64,000 nucleotides of DNA from UBA10649 sp965278965 (GCA_965278965.1 OZ257127.1:1-64000), one strand, 5' to 3'; positions 42,865-50,541 are shown, numbered from the stretch's first letter. Numbers and translations are program-made. Notes: a model not told the origin generated them from the letters alone.

Positions 42865-43058
42865 CCGAGCCCCTGCTGACCGTCGCCGACGTCGCCGAGC
42901 TGTTCGGCGTTCGCACCCGGTTCGTCTACCGACTGGTCGACGAGCGCCGCATCCCGTTCATCAAGGTCGGCCGGTACCTGCGGTTCGACCCGGCGGACGT
43001 GGAGGCGTACATCGCTGAGCAGCGAACCGACGTTGCGACGCGATGGCCTCGCTACTGA
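42861..43058 (+). CDS. Excisionase-family DNA-binding protein
   Basis: 65 residues. LLTVADVAELFGVRTRFVYRLVDERRIPFIKVGRYLRFDPADVEAYIAEQR is a standard HTH_17/AlpA-type excisionase domain. It probably helps element excision or regulates it. ATGA overlap with the preceding HTH gene; convergent with, and overlapping by 7 nt, the membrane-protein gene. Confidence 0.85.
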   Translation: MTEPLLTVADVAELFGVRTRFVYRLVDERRIPFIKVGRYLRFDPADVEAYIAEQRTDVATRWPRY

Positions 43059-44008
43059 CTTGGGCGACTCGCCAGGAGAGCCCGAATGACCGCCGGATCG
43101 AGGCCCATGACTGGCTGCTCCGGACCCGAGTCAAGGAACCCGCTGTCGCTCGGCGCGAAGACTGCCTGCACCAGGGTGGCAGTGACGACATCTCGGCCTG
43201 CCTCCGTGGTCATTGCCGCCTCAAATAGCGTGTACGTGTTGAGTGCGTTCGCCTTCTGCTCATTCACGACGGCAGTGTGCATGTTCGACCGGTAGGCCTT
43301 GACTGTGAACGACAGTGCGTACGACAGAACGCCGAGAACGACCAACTTGACGAGGGTCTGTCGGACGAGGTCGACCCAGTCCGTGGTCGTGCTGCCGTCG
43401 GGCTCGGAGGTCAGGTACAGCCAGGCGATAAGGCCCGCGGCACCGAGCAGGAAGACTGCAAGAACGGCGGCGGCGATGAGGAAGTTGCGCGCGGTCTTGC
43501 GGTGGGCCGTGGCTTGGTCGGCGTAATGCCTGGAGATCTTCAGGGCTCCGACGTCGCCGGCAGACTTCTTGACTGTCTCAAGAATCTGAGCGACCTGAGC
43601 CTCGGCGGCCTTGGCGCTCTCAAGGGACGCGTCCAGTTCACCAATAAGCGCATTGCTCTCGACCGTCGTCTTGCGTATCTGGGGCTTGACGTCCTTGAGC
43701 ACGAAATCGCAGAACGATGTGACTCTGTTCGCAAGGTCCGTGTGCTCGTTGCTTGAGTTGGGATTGGTCACGTCCAGGTTGCTCATCGCTGTCGTGATGT
43801 CTCGCAGGGTGTTCAGACCGGAGTTGAGCGCCGATGTAACCGACGGCGGCACGTCATAGTCGGATTCGTTCGCGTACTGCTCAATGAACTTCCGTGCCGA
43901 CCGAAGTTGCTCAACCGAGTTGGCGAAGTTGAGGCTCCCGAGATCCTCCCTTCGGACGAGTTGATCGAGCTCGTCGTCCGACAGGAACTCCAAATGGAAC
44001 TCTGACAC
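43052..44008 (-). CDS. Two-TM coiled-coil membrane protein, possible cargo or defence factor
   Basis: 318 residues. Acidic N-terminus, helical/coiled-coil region (about 100-170), two TM helices (about 175-199 and 214-234), then a cytosolic C-terminal helical domain beginning YRSNMHTAVVNEQKANALNTYTLFEAA. I have seen this 'NxxR/KANALxTY' pattern in unnamed proteins of mobile and defence loci, but no function is established. Its codon use is clearly less GC-rich than its neighbours, which suggests separate acquisition. It has its own orientation unit between the HTH genes and the capsid genes. Confidence 0.75.
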   Translation of the reverse strand: MSEFHLEFLSDDELDQLVRREDLGSLNFANSVEQLRSARKFIEQYANESDYDVPPSVTSALNSGLNTLRDITTAMSNLDVTNPNSSNEHTDLANRVTSFCDFVLKDVKPQIRKTTVESNALIGELDASLESAKAAEAQVAQILETVKKSAGDVGALKISRHYADQATAHRKTARNFLIAAAVLAVFLLGAAGLIAWLYLTSEPDGSTTTDWVDLVRQTLVKLVVLGVLSYALSFTVKAYRSNMHTAVVNEQKANALNTYTLFEAAMTTEAGRDVVTATLVQAVFAPSDSGFLDSGPEQPVMGLDPAVIRALLASRPSQ

Positions 44009-44080
44009 CGTCCGCCCCCGTTCGAAGACCTTGACGGGGATTATGGCGCGTCCGGCCTACAGGCGGCTTCGCAATCGTCG

Positions 44081-44491
44081 TCACAGCTCGGACCCGTCCT
44101 GGGCGAGCTCGCGGTCGACGTAGAACGCCTCGGCTTTGGCGAGCGGGTAGCTCGGGGACTTCACGGGTCGGATGTCGGCGAGGTCGGCCATGAGGACGAC
44201 ACAGCGGTATGTGGGGGGCCAGGGTCCGCGCCACCACCACGGCGGATCGTCGTCTCCTAGGTACTGGTTGGCGGGGAAGTAGGGCAGGGCGTGGAGTCCG
44301 TGGCCGAGCTGGTTGTCGTCGACCCAGTCCGGCGCCGTGACCGTCGTGCCGACCGTGTAGGTGACGGGACCTACGCCCGGAGTGCGGGCGTACGACGTCA
44401 GGTCGAACTTCACCCGCTTGTACAACGTGATCTGGCCGGCGACGACGAGCGCCCCGTGTGCGGCGGCCCACGCCGCGGGGTCAGTCGTCAC
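44081..44491 (-). CDS. Putative phage head-completion/adaptor protein
   Basis: 136 residues, last gene of the leftward structural operon. Contains KRVKFDLTSYARTPGVGPVTYTVGTTVTAPDWVDD and a Trp/Pro-rich middle. No family recognised; the role is inferred from its place after capsid and protease. The GTG at 44491 overlaps the previous stop by 4 nt; the longer frame upstream is the shadow of the preceding gene. Confidence 0.6.
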   Translation of the reverse strand: MTTDPAAWAAAHGALVVAGQITLYKRVKFDLTSYARTPGVGPVTYTVGTTVTAPDWVDDNQLGHGLHALPYFPANQYLGDDDPPWWWRGPWPPTYRCVVLMADLADIRPVKSPSYPLAKAEAFYVDRELAQDGSEL

Positions 44492-44901
44492 GCCGCGCTC
44501 GACCAGGCGCGGGTGGCGGCGAACATCCGGTCCACGTCGTACGGCGGCCCAGTGGGTGGCGTCACGGCACCGCCGACCGTGCATCCGCTGAGGATGTAGG
44601 CGTTCGGGACTCGGCTGATCGGCTGAAGGCTGCTGACCGGCACAGAGACCTCGCGCCACACCGCGGAGTAGGTGCCGCCGCTGCGGACGTACGGGCTGGG
44701 CGCGAAGCCGATCGCGTCGAGCACGACGTCTCCCTCGTCGGCGGGCACGAACGCGGGCCTCGAGTAGGTCTGACCGCCGTAGGTCGCGATCCACACCGTG
44801 GCGTTGCCGCCAGCGACAGGCACGCCCCAGGCTGCACACCACTGTTCGGCGGTGGGCGTCCACGTGGCGTCGTGGTAGCGGGGCGGGTAGGTAGTCCACA
44901 T
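44488..44901 (-). CDS. Putative phage structural protein
   Basis: 137 residues directly after the prohead protease, with a 1-nt overlap (TGATG). Beta-rich sequence (ATVWIATYGGQTYSRPAFVPADEGDVVLDAIGFAPSPYVRSGG) could be a head decoration or connector protein, but no family is recognised. Confidence 0.6.
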   Translation of the reverse strand: MWTTYPPRYHDATWTPTAEQWCAAWGVPVAGGNATVWIATYGGQTYSRPAFVPADEGDVVLDAIGFAPSPYVRSGGTYSAVWREVSVPVSSLQPISRVPNAYILSGCTVGGAVTPPTGPPYDVDRMFAATRAWSSAA

Positions 44902-45461
44902 CAGCCGGCCGCCCGGACGCTGAGGATCTCCGCGCCGCCGTACGCCGGGAACGGCGTGGGTCCGAACTCGCGGAGCGCGATCTCGGTGCGGGTGACGAGC
45001 GTGAGTGAGCCGTCGACCCCGGGACGGAAGCCGCCGCGGGGTGTGCGGGTGTCCTGGCCGATGATGCCGCCGGACCAGGACATGCCGGTGAGGTCGCCGT
45101 TGCGGATCGCCTCCAGCACCTGATCGGCGAGCGGGGTGTTGTTGTAGCGGACCGCGGTGAGTAGGCCCTTGCCGTCGGGACGGATCTCGACGGGGCTGCC
45201 GAGTGGCATGGAGAACGTGTCCGACGGGGCGCCGGACAGCGTCTTGGCGTGGTTGTAAAACACGCCGAACCGCAGGGCCTTGTTCGCGAGCGCGCGGTTG
45301 AACGCGGTCGGTGCGAGCTGCTCCCGGTAGTGGCCTTCCTGGTCGAGGATCTCCGTCGCCTGGTTGAACACGGCGGCGTATGCCTCGACGGTGCGGCCGG
45401 TGCCGTCTGAGCGGATGGCGATGTCGGTGGCGTCGAGAGTGATCGAGCGGGTGACGAGCAC
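44901..45461 (-). CDS. HK97-family prohead protease
   Basis: 186 residues. Serine protease that cleaves the capsid scaffold (delta) domain during head maturation. Family features: VEAYAAVFNQATEI start strand, His in FGVFYNHAKTLSG, Ser in LTGMSWSGGI and C-terminal EIALREFGPTPFPAYGGAEI. The GTG at 45461 is chosen because GAGGAGG lies 6 nt upstream; the longer frame overlaps that site. Transcribed after the capsid gene, unlike the usual protease-before-capsid order. Confidence 0.88.
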   Translation of the reverse strand: MLVTRSITLDATDIAIRSDGTGRTVEAYAAVFNQATEILDQEGHYREQLAPTAFNRALANKALRFGVFYNHAKTLSGAPSDTFSMPLGSPVEIRPDGKGLLTAVRYNNTPLADQVLEAIRNGDLTGMSWSGGIIGQDTRTPRGGFRPGVDGSLTLVTRTEIALREFGPTPFPAYGGAEILSVRAAG

Positions 45462-45529
45462 GGCTGGCCTCCTCTCAGCGAGGGGTTGCCCTGGCGGTCC
45501 CGCCCAGCCGCGGGACCGCCAGGGAGTCG

Positions 45530-47020
45530 TCAATGTTTCAGCAGCCGGAACGCATCGGCGTTGACCGACTCAGCGCCCACGCGGTAGTAGGCGGCGAGGC
45601 CCGCGCTGTACGTCGGGCGGTTGTTGTCGCCCATGATCATCGGGACCTCGACGAGCTGGGTCCCGATCCGGTCGACGACGATGTACTCGCTGAAGTCGCC
45701 GATGAGCAGGGAGCGGCTTCCGGAGGTGATCGCGCCGGTCATCTCGGACGCCTCGTGGATCGGCTTGCCGACCAGGGTCGGCGGGGTGCCGTTGGCGAGC
45801 TGGACCCATAGGTCCGTGCCGCCGGTCTGGTCGAAGCGCCGGATGAGGCTGATGATCGTGTTGTTCGCCAGCCATGCGGTCTTCGCGCTGGCTCGCGCGC
45901 GGGGCGTGAGGGCATCCCAGACCTTGTAGACGTCGCCGACGACGAATGCACCGCCGGTCGTCGAGTCGACCTTGGAGCCCGTCGCTGCCGCGACCGCGGT
46001 CACGATGCCCTGCGGGGCCGTCGTTCCGTTGCCGGTGGCGAACGCTGTGGCCTCTTGGCGCTGCCGCGCGTCGGCGATGAGCCCGGGGAGCTGCGAGATC
46101 GCGTTGGTGTCCTGGAACACCTCGTACGAGCCCGTCAGGTACGCCGCGCCCTTGAACGTCGGGATCGTGACCCGATCGAAGGTCGGCGACGCGTCGGCCG
46201 CCTCCGCGCCCTCCGCGAGCCACTCCGCGGTCACGCCGGCCGAGACCACGCCGTTCCAGTCCCGCGTGATCGTTTGCTCGACGCGGGCGAGCTGCCGGAT
46301 CGGGTGCGTTGCCCCGGCGTTGGTCAGCATCACGGTCGGGTCCAGCGACAGCGGCATGAGGTACCCGCCGTTGGCGTTCGTCAGGCTCATTGCCGCACGG
46401 ACCGCCTCGACGCGGGCGTAGGACTCCCGCTCCTCCTCGGTCCACAGCATGTGCCCGCGCCGCGGGTCGCGCATCGCCTTGACGAACGCGCTGCGATACG
46501 CCGGGCTGGACAGGGCGATGACGTAGGCGGAGTCGCCGACGAGGTCGTCCCGGTCCAGGATCTCGGTCAGCCGAGAGCGGGCCGCGTCGTCGAGACCGGG
46601 AGCCTGCTCGATAACGGTACGAGCACGGCTCGCCAGCCCCATCGGGGAGTCGATCCGCACGACGTCGTCACCGGCACCAGCGGCCCACGGGTCGGTGCGC
46701 TGCCGAACCTCGGCGTCGCCGGGTCGCTCCGGGGCGTGAAACGCGGCTTCGACCCGATCCGGGTTGGACCGGGCGATGTCGCGAATCCGCTCGATCTGCT
46801 CGGCCCGGGTCACCTCTGCCGGCGTCTGAACCTGGCCGTCGTCCTCCAGGAGGAACACGGCGCTGCGAGCCTTGTCGATACCGGCCATGAGACGGTCACT
46901 GCGCTCGACCTGGCCCGGAGTCCACTGGGACCGGTCGTTGCCCCAGGTCTGGTACATGCCGTCGAGCTGAGACTGGAGCGACTCGGCTCGGGCGGTCAGG
47001 GTGTTGATGTCATCAGCCAC
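45530..47020 (-). CDS. HK97-family major capsid protein
   Basis: 496 residues. A charged helical N-terminal region (about 1-200; LTARAESLQSQLDGMYQTW...) is the likely scaffold/delta domain. The mature shell domain starts near NANGGYLMPLSLDP. HK97-fold landmarks: ARVEQTITRDWNGVVSAGVTAEWLAEGAEA, ATGNGTTAPQGI, and LVGKPIHEASEM...LLIGDFSEYIVVDR. GTG 47020 is preceded by GGAGG; the longer frame is the shadow of the upstream gene. Confidence 0.93.
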   Translation of the reverse strand: MADDINTLTARAESLQSQLDGMYQTWGNDRSQWTPGQVERSDRLMAGIDKARSAVFLLEDDGQVQTPAEVTRAEQIERIRDIARSNPDRVEAAFHAPERPGDAEVRQRTDPWAAGAGDDVVRIDSPMGLASRARTVIEQAPGLDDAARSRLTEILDRDDLVGDSAYVIALSSPAYRSAFVKAMRDPRRGHMLWTEEERESYARVEAVRAAMSLTNANGGYLMPLSLDPTVMLTNAGATHPIRQLARVEQTITRDWNGVVSAGVTAEWLAEGAEAADASPTFDRVTIPTFKGAAYLTGSYEVFQDTNAISQLPGLIADARQRQEATAFATGNGTTAPQGIVTAVAAATGSKVDSTTGGAFVVGDVYKVWDALTPRARASAKTAWLANNTIISLIRRFDQTGGTDLWVQLANGTPPTLVGKPIHEASEMTGAITSGSRSLLIGDFSEYIVVDRIGTQLVEVPMIMGDNNRPTYSAGLAAYYRVGAESVNADAFRLLKH

Positions 47021-47501
47021 GGAGGCCTCCAAGGAAATGCGCGATACGCGCGAGGAATGAGGGGAGGCGGCAGGCGCTCGAAGGCGCGGGCCTGGCTGGG
47101 TCGAACGGGCCGGGCAGCAGGCCGTCCGGCAGGCCCTCCACGGGCGGGTCGGACGACGGGCCGAGCAGCGGGCTCGACGCGTCAGCGTCGGGATCAGTGT
47201 AGCGCGGGGGTGCGTCATCTAACGAGTCCGACGCAGTCATCTGGAGCAGCCGCGCGGCCTCGACGGGATCCATCCCGATCAGTTCCGTAGCGACGTCGAC
47301 CATGAAGTGCCCGCGGTACATCACCCGCAGCGCCTCGTGCAGGTTGCCGGCATCGAAGTCGCCAAGCTCGTACTGCTGCCGCGCGAGCTCGGCGTGCGTC
47401 TCCGCGCGCATCTCAAGCATCCCTCGATCGAGCCGGCGAGCATCAGCCACGTACGAGTCGAAGATCCGCCGCAGCGTCTCCACCGCTTCCACGGCGCTCA
47501 C
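47013..47501 (-). CDS. Hypothetical protein upstream of the capsid gene
   Basis: 162 residues with helical N-terminal half (AVETLRRIFDSYVADARRLDRGMLEMRAETHAELARQ) and a Pro-rich C-terminal half. GTG overlaps the previous stop, and its own stop overlaps the capsid start by 8 nt, so it is translated with the capsid. Role unknown. Confidence 0.65.
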   Translation of the reverse strand: MSAVEAVETLRRIFDSYVADARRLDRGMLEMRAETHAELARQQYELGDFDAGNLHEALRVMYRGHFMVDVATELIGMDPVEAARLLQMTASDSLDDAPPRYTDPDADASSPLLGPSSDPPVEGLPDGLLPGPFDPARPAPSSACRLPSFLARIAHFLGGLRG

Positions 47502-47764
47502 GCCGCGTCCAACGGGTTGTCGCCGCCGAGCGAAACGATCTCGGCCGCCAGGTCCGTCAGAGCCACCGCGCGGTACAGCAGCGCGATCCGGGTGTGCAGA
47601 TCCTCGGAATGGACGTCGCCGCGTTCGTGTGCCTGGTCCCGCAACCATTCGTACAGCTCCACCGCGTGATCGCAGGTCTCCCGGTCAGCGCTGAGAGCGT
47701 GCTCGATGTACGGCTCGGCGAGGGCACGCAGCGAGGCGATCTGGTCAGGGACGGGTGTGGTCAC
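47498..47764 (-). CDS. Small helical protein of the capsid operon
   Basis: 88 residues, acidic and helical (LRALAEPYIEHALSADRETCDHAVELYEWLRDQAHERGD). It shares a pattern with the next protein (both contain HSEDLH/GNLHEAL..LYR/MYRG segments: HTRIALLYRAVALTDLAAEIVSLGGDNPLDAA versus HEALRVMYRGHFMVDVATELIGMDPVEAA), so the two may be duplicates. GTGA overlaps on both sides. Confidence 0.65.
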   Translation of the reverse strand: MTTPVPDQIASLRALAEPYIEHALSADRETCDHAVELYEWLRDQAHERGDVHSEDLHTRIALLYRAVALTDLAAEIVSLGGDNPLDAA

Positions 47765-48093
47765 GGGGTCTCCGATTCGCTGTTGAAGGTGTTGATGGCG
47801 GCACGCATTTGCTTGACGATCGAGACGTAGCCGGACAGCGTCGGCGGTGCCGTGTCGACGACATGTGCCAGGTAGACGGCCAGAAGTCCCGCCGGGGTGG
47901 CGAGCTGCTCCGGGGTGTGGCCTGCCTCCAGTGCGGCCCGGATCGAGCCGGGTTCAGCGGGAATCGACAGGTCGGGCGGTGACGGCAATAGGCGCACGTT
48001 GAACGCCTGCTTGCGGCAGCGCGCCGAGCAGTACCGACGGGTCGATCTCCGCGCCGCGATCGGCGCGCTGCACACGCAGCACAGGACGATCAC
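47761..48093 (-). CDS. Zinc-finger protein, possible small terminase-like factor
   Basis: 110 residues. N-terminal Cys motif CCVCSAPIAARRSTRRYCSARCRKQAF is a treble-clef-like zinc finger common in actinophage proteins. The C-terminal helical part (LLAVYLAHVVDTAPPTLSGYVSIVKQMRAAINTF) resembles the ends of small terminases, which is only a weak likeness. First gene of the structural operon. Confidence 0.6.
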   Translation of the reverse strand: MIVLCCVCSAPIAARRSTRRYCSARCRKQAFNVRLLPSPPDLSIPAEPGSIRAALEAGHTPEQLATPAGLLAVYLAHVVDTAPPTLSGYVSIVKQMRAAINTFNSESETP

Positions 48094-48107
48094 GGCTTAC
48101 CGTTCCT

Positions 48108-48119
48108 TGGGTTAACCCA
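48108..48119. promoter_or_regulatory. 12-bp palindrome at the structural-operon promoter
   Basis: TGGGTTAACCCA is a perfect palindrome 15-26 nt before the GTG of the zinc-finger gene, with GATATATC (48123-48130) just upstream as a -10 candidate for leftward transcription. It could be the operator for the late genes. Confidence 0.45.
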
Positions 48120-48198
48120 GGGGATATATCGGGACATGGGTCCGGGGTTTCCTTCTGATTTCCCTGTTTGCGCATCGATGGCCCACCCCCATATGTGG

Positions 48199-48504
48199 TC
48201 ACCAGCCAGGCACGAAGCGAGGAGCGCCACGTCTCACCCCCGATCTCGGGTGCCGTGTGCGCTTGCGTGCTGACCGCCCGTAGTTGCCGGGGCAGCCGAG
48301 GTCGGGGTGCTTCCTGCCGTGCGCCGGCCGCCAGTTGGATGCATCCCAGGTGAGCTCAGGTGCGACGCTGCGTGGCACGACGTGGTCAACGGAGTAGTCC
48401 CAGTCAGGGATCTCGTGCCCACACAGCCAGCAGATGTAGCCGAGGTTGAGCTTGCACCACGTGACGGCTTGCTGGGCTCTGCGCCCAGACCACGCCGCGG
48501 TCAT
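48199..48504 (-). CDS. HNH endonuclease
   Basis: 101 residues. CWLCGHEI, YSVDHVVPRS (HNH His pair region), NWRPAHGRKHPDLGCPGNYGRS give a complete HNH with zinc cysteines. Phage HNH enzymes of this kind assist terminase cleavage at packaging; in capsid-carrying satellites an HNH gene sits near the head genes. ATG overlaps the preceding small ORF. Confidence 0.9.
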   Translation of the reverse strand: MTAAWSGRRAQQAVTWCKLNLGYICWLCGHEIPDWDYSVDHVVPRSVAPELTWDASNWRPAHGRKHPDLGCPGNYGRSARKRTRHPRSGVRRGAPRFVPGW

Positions 48505-48596
48505 CGGTCAGCCTCCGAACAGCCGGGTCGGTGTTCGATCGATCGCTCGGGGTACTGAACGGCGCCGCACTCGGGGCAGCGAGGCCACGTCGTCAT
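48501..48596 (-). CDS. 31-residue zinc-knuckle peptide between rep and HNH
   Basis: TTWPRCPECGAVQYPERSIEHRPGCSE carries a CPxC pair and an HxxxC pair. ATG overlaps the rep stop and its stop overlaps the HNH start (ATGA both sides), which argues for real translation. Too short for usual annotation. Function unknown. Confidence 0.55.
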   Translation of the reverse strand: MTTWPRCPECGAVQYPERSIEHRPGCSEADR

Positions 48597-49162
48597 GACG
48601 CCTCCACGTGCACGCGTCGGTTCTGCTCGGGGAGCTGGCAGCAGCCGGGCGTGAACGGGTGTGCGGCGAGCGGGAGAGGATGATCTTCTGAGCCCGTCGG
48701 GGCGGAGCCACCCGACGTGGCGCCCGGTATGGCCTTGGTAAGGCCTTGGTGGGTTGCAGCGGGCCGCCACCGTTGCTGTCGAATATTGCCGCCGTTAGCG
48801 TCGGATATTGCCGCCGTTGACCCTGTGACACCGGCACTCTGCTGCCGCCGTTGATCCCCTGACACCGGCACTGGAGTGCCACCGTCGGGGATCGTGAGTC
48901 GGTACGTCCGAGCTCGGCCGGGTGCCGTTGGGATGCCGTCCCACTCGATCAGCCCGGCGACCCTCAGTGCGTTCACCATGGCTCGGGTCTGACGGTCAGC
49001 AAGGCCCGCCATGTGGGCCATGCGCGCGGTGCCGGCACGCATGTTCTCGCCGGTCGCATAGTCGGCGTGCGTCGACATCACGAGCGCCACGGCCTTGGCC
49101 GAGCTCGGGACGTCTGTCCGAGCGACGGCCTCGAGCCAGTCGAGTACGAATGTCCGCGGCAC
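48593..49162 (-). CDS. Winged-helix replication-initiator-like protein
   Basis: 189 residues. N-terminal winged helix (FVLDWLEAVARTDVPSSAKAVALVMSTHADYATGENMRAGTARMAHMAGLADRQTRAMVNALRVAGLIEW) is the HTH seen in phage and plasmid replication proteins. The C-terminal half is low complexity and Gln/Gly/Ser-rich, and is encoded by the direct repeats listed below. Initiator function is inferred. Confidence 0.7.
   Translation of the reverse strand: MPRTFVLDWLEAVARTDVPSSAKAVALVMSTHADYATGENMRAGTARMAHMAGLADRQTRAMVNALRVAGLIEWDGIPTAPGRARTYRLTIPDGGTPVPVSGDQRRQQSAGVTGSTAAISDANGGNIRQQRWRPAATHQGLTKAIPGATSGGSAPTGSEDHPLPLAAHPFTPGCCQLPEQNRRVHVEAS
48783..48872. repeat. Iteron-like direct repeats inside the rep-like gene
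   Basis: TGCCGCCGTT occurs three times (48787, 48809, 48843). ATATTGCCGCCGTT is repeated exactly at 48783 and 48805. A 30-nt block at 48809-48838 returns at 48843-48872 with 3 changes (34-bp period). A further pair, GGCCTTGGT twice, is at 48731-48750. Layout is like lambda's origin within gene O. Confidence 0.6.
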
Positions 49163-49165
49163 ACG

Positions 49166-49408
49166 TCACCGCCCCCGACGGAATCGGAGGGCGCGACTCA
49201 TCTCGTCCCTGAGCCGCTTAGCCCGCCCCGGGTGCTCGGACCGGCCACGCCAGATCGCATTCAGGTGGTACCGCGGGTAGTCGGGGAACTGACGTCGGAT
49301 CTCCGCGACGTCGAGCTCGGACTTGGCCGCGTAGACGCCGGGCGGAACCATCGCCGGCTCGTGCTCGCACGCGAGTGCGTCAACACAGTCGGCGGCCAGG
49401 CCGCCCAC
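49166..49408 (-). CDS. Hypothetical small element protein
   Basis: 80 residues. Basic, helical C-terminal part (VAEIRRQFPDYPRYHLNAIWRGRSEHPGRAKRLRDEMSRALRFRRG) suggests DNA binding. GTG start; stop is 3 nt before the rep-like GTG. No family recognised. Confidence 0.55.
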   Translation of the reverse strand: MGGLAADCVDALACEHEPAMVPPGVYAAKSELDVAEIRRQFPDYPRYHLNAIWRGRSEHPGRAKRLRDEMSRALRFRRGR

Positions 49409-49409
49409 G

Positions 49410-49616
49410 TCACCCAGCCTTCGGGGGAGTGATGCCGTTCGACTGAGAGATCCACGCGGCGACGGTGCCGCGTGAGTAGCGGACGGCCTGGCCGATCTTC
49501 ACGCCGCGTGGTCCGACGCCACGCTTACGCCAGTCCCGAACGGTTTCCGGGCTGACCTTGAGCTCGGCGGCGAGCTCGACGGTGGTTAGCCATTCATCGT
49601 TGGTGGTCACGGACAC
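49410..49616 (-). CDS. AlpA/excisionase-type HTH protein
   Basis: 68 residues. WLTTVELAAELKVSPETVRDWRKRGVGPRGVKIGQAVRYSRGTVAAWISQS is a clear HTH_17 domain. GTG 49616 has GGGAGG 6 nt upstream; the longer frame is the divergent promoter region. It heads the leftward replication block and is probably the element's early activator or Xis. Confidence 0.8.
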   Translation of the reverse strand: MSVTTNDEWLTTVELAAELKVSPETVRDWRKRGVGPRGVKIGQAVRYSRGTVAAWISQSNGITPPKAG

Positions 49617-49731
49617 TGCCGCCTCCCTGTGTTCACGGGCGCATCTATTGCGCTCCCCACAGAATCCCCGTACGGTGCCGCAGTAGCAAGAAATCAATAC
49701 CCCGTCTAAACCCCCAATCGAAAGGGATTTG

Positions 49732-50541
49732 ATGCCTGAGCCGAAGGTCAGGTGGGAAGCCAAGTTCCCGGAGGTCGTCGGGCCGGCCGTTCGAGTCCAG
49801 GTCGTGGCCGAGTTCCCGGATGAGGCGGGCGCAAACTTCGAAATGGATCAGCCGATACCCGCGCTGGAGCTAGCGATGTGGAGCGTGGATCAGTCGGGAA
49901 CGGCTGGACTTACCCTTCACGACGACCCAGCCGGACCGGCGACGCATCGCGTGATGGTCGAGTGGAAGGGAGTCAGCTCCGGCATCGCGTTCACGAGCGT
50001 CACCCTGGTTACCGAACCCGCAGGCGAGCCGATCGACGGCGCCACACTTGGCGAGGTCGCTGCGAAGTTCGAGCAGTGGTCCGCTGCCCTGCAATCGAAG
50101 ATCCTCGTCGAGGTTGCGACGCAAAGGCAGAGCTTCTCGATCTCGTTTCCTCACTTCTCGATCTCGATCGAGAAGGGTGCGGCGACTCTCACGATGGGCG
50201 ATCGAGTCGCGCACGGTCGCGGCACGCTCCGGTTTGTCGTCGAAGAATCGACGCTCGCTGGAATGGAGGTCGAGCTCGCCCGACGACAGCGCCTCCAGCT
50301 CACCGACGACGACTATCGCGAGGTTGCCAGGGTGTACGCCGATGCCGTGGAGCGTGGCGCGCCGGTCCTGGCAACGGTTGGTCGAATGTTTGGGGGCGCG
50401 AACACCGGCAGCAAGGCGCAGGCGGCGAACCGCAAGCGAGCTGAGCGCTGGATCGCCGAAGCGAGGTCCCGCGGCTATATCGCCAAGCGCGCACCTGGGC
50501 GTCCTGCGAAGAAGCCACCGTCGGCAAAGGAGGTTCGATGA
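49732..50541 (+). CDS. Element regulator with C-terminal HTH, coupled to integrase
   Basis: 269 residues. N-terminal ~170 residues are beta-rich and unrecognised. The C-terminal part (LTDDDYREVARVYADAVERGAPVLATVGRMFGG...AANRKRAERWIAEARSRGYI) looks like the short HTH found in actinobacterial mobile-element proteins. ATGA overlap with integrase. AAAGGG precedes the ATG. Base composition is lower in GC than the chromosome. It may be the repressor or integration regulator. Confidence 0.65.
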   Translation: MPEPKVRWEAKFPEVVGPAVRVQVVAEFPDEAGANFEMDQPIPALELAMWSVDQSGTAGLTLHDDPAGPATHRVMVEWKGVSSGIAFTSVTLVTEPAGEPIDGATLGEVAAKFEQWSAALQSKILVEVATQRQSFSISFPHFSISIEKGAATLTMGDRVAHGRGTLRFVVEESTLAGMEVELARRQRLQLTDDDYREVARVYADAVERGAPVLATVGRMFGGANTGSKAQAANRKRAERWIAEARSRGYIAKRAPGRPAKKPPSAKEVR

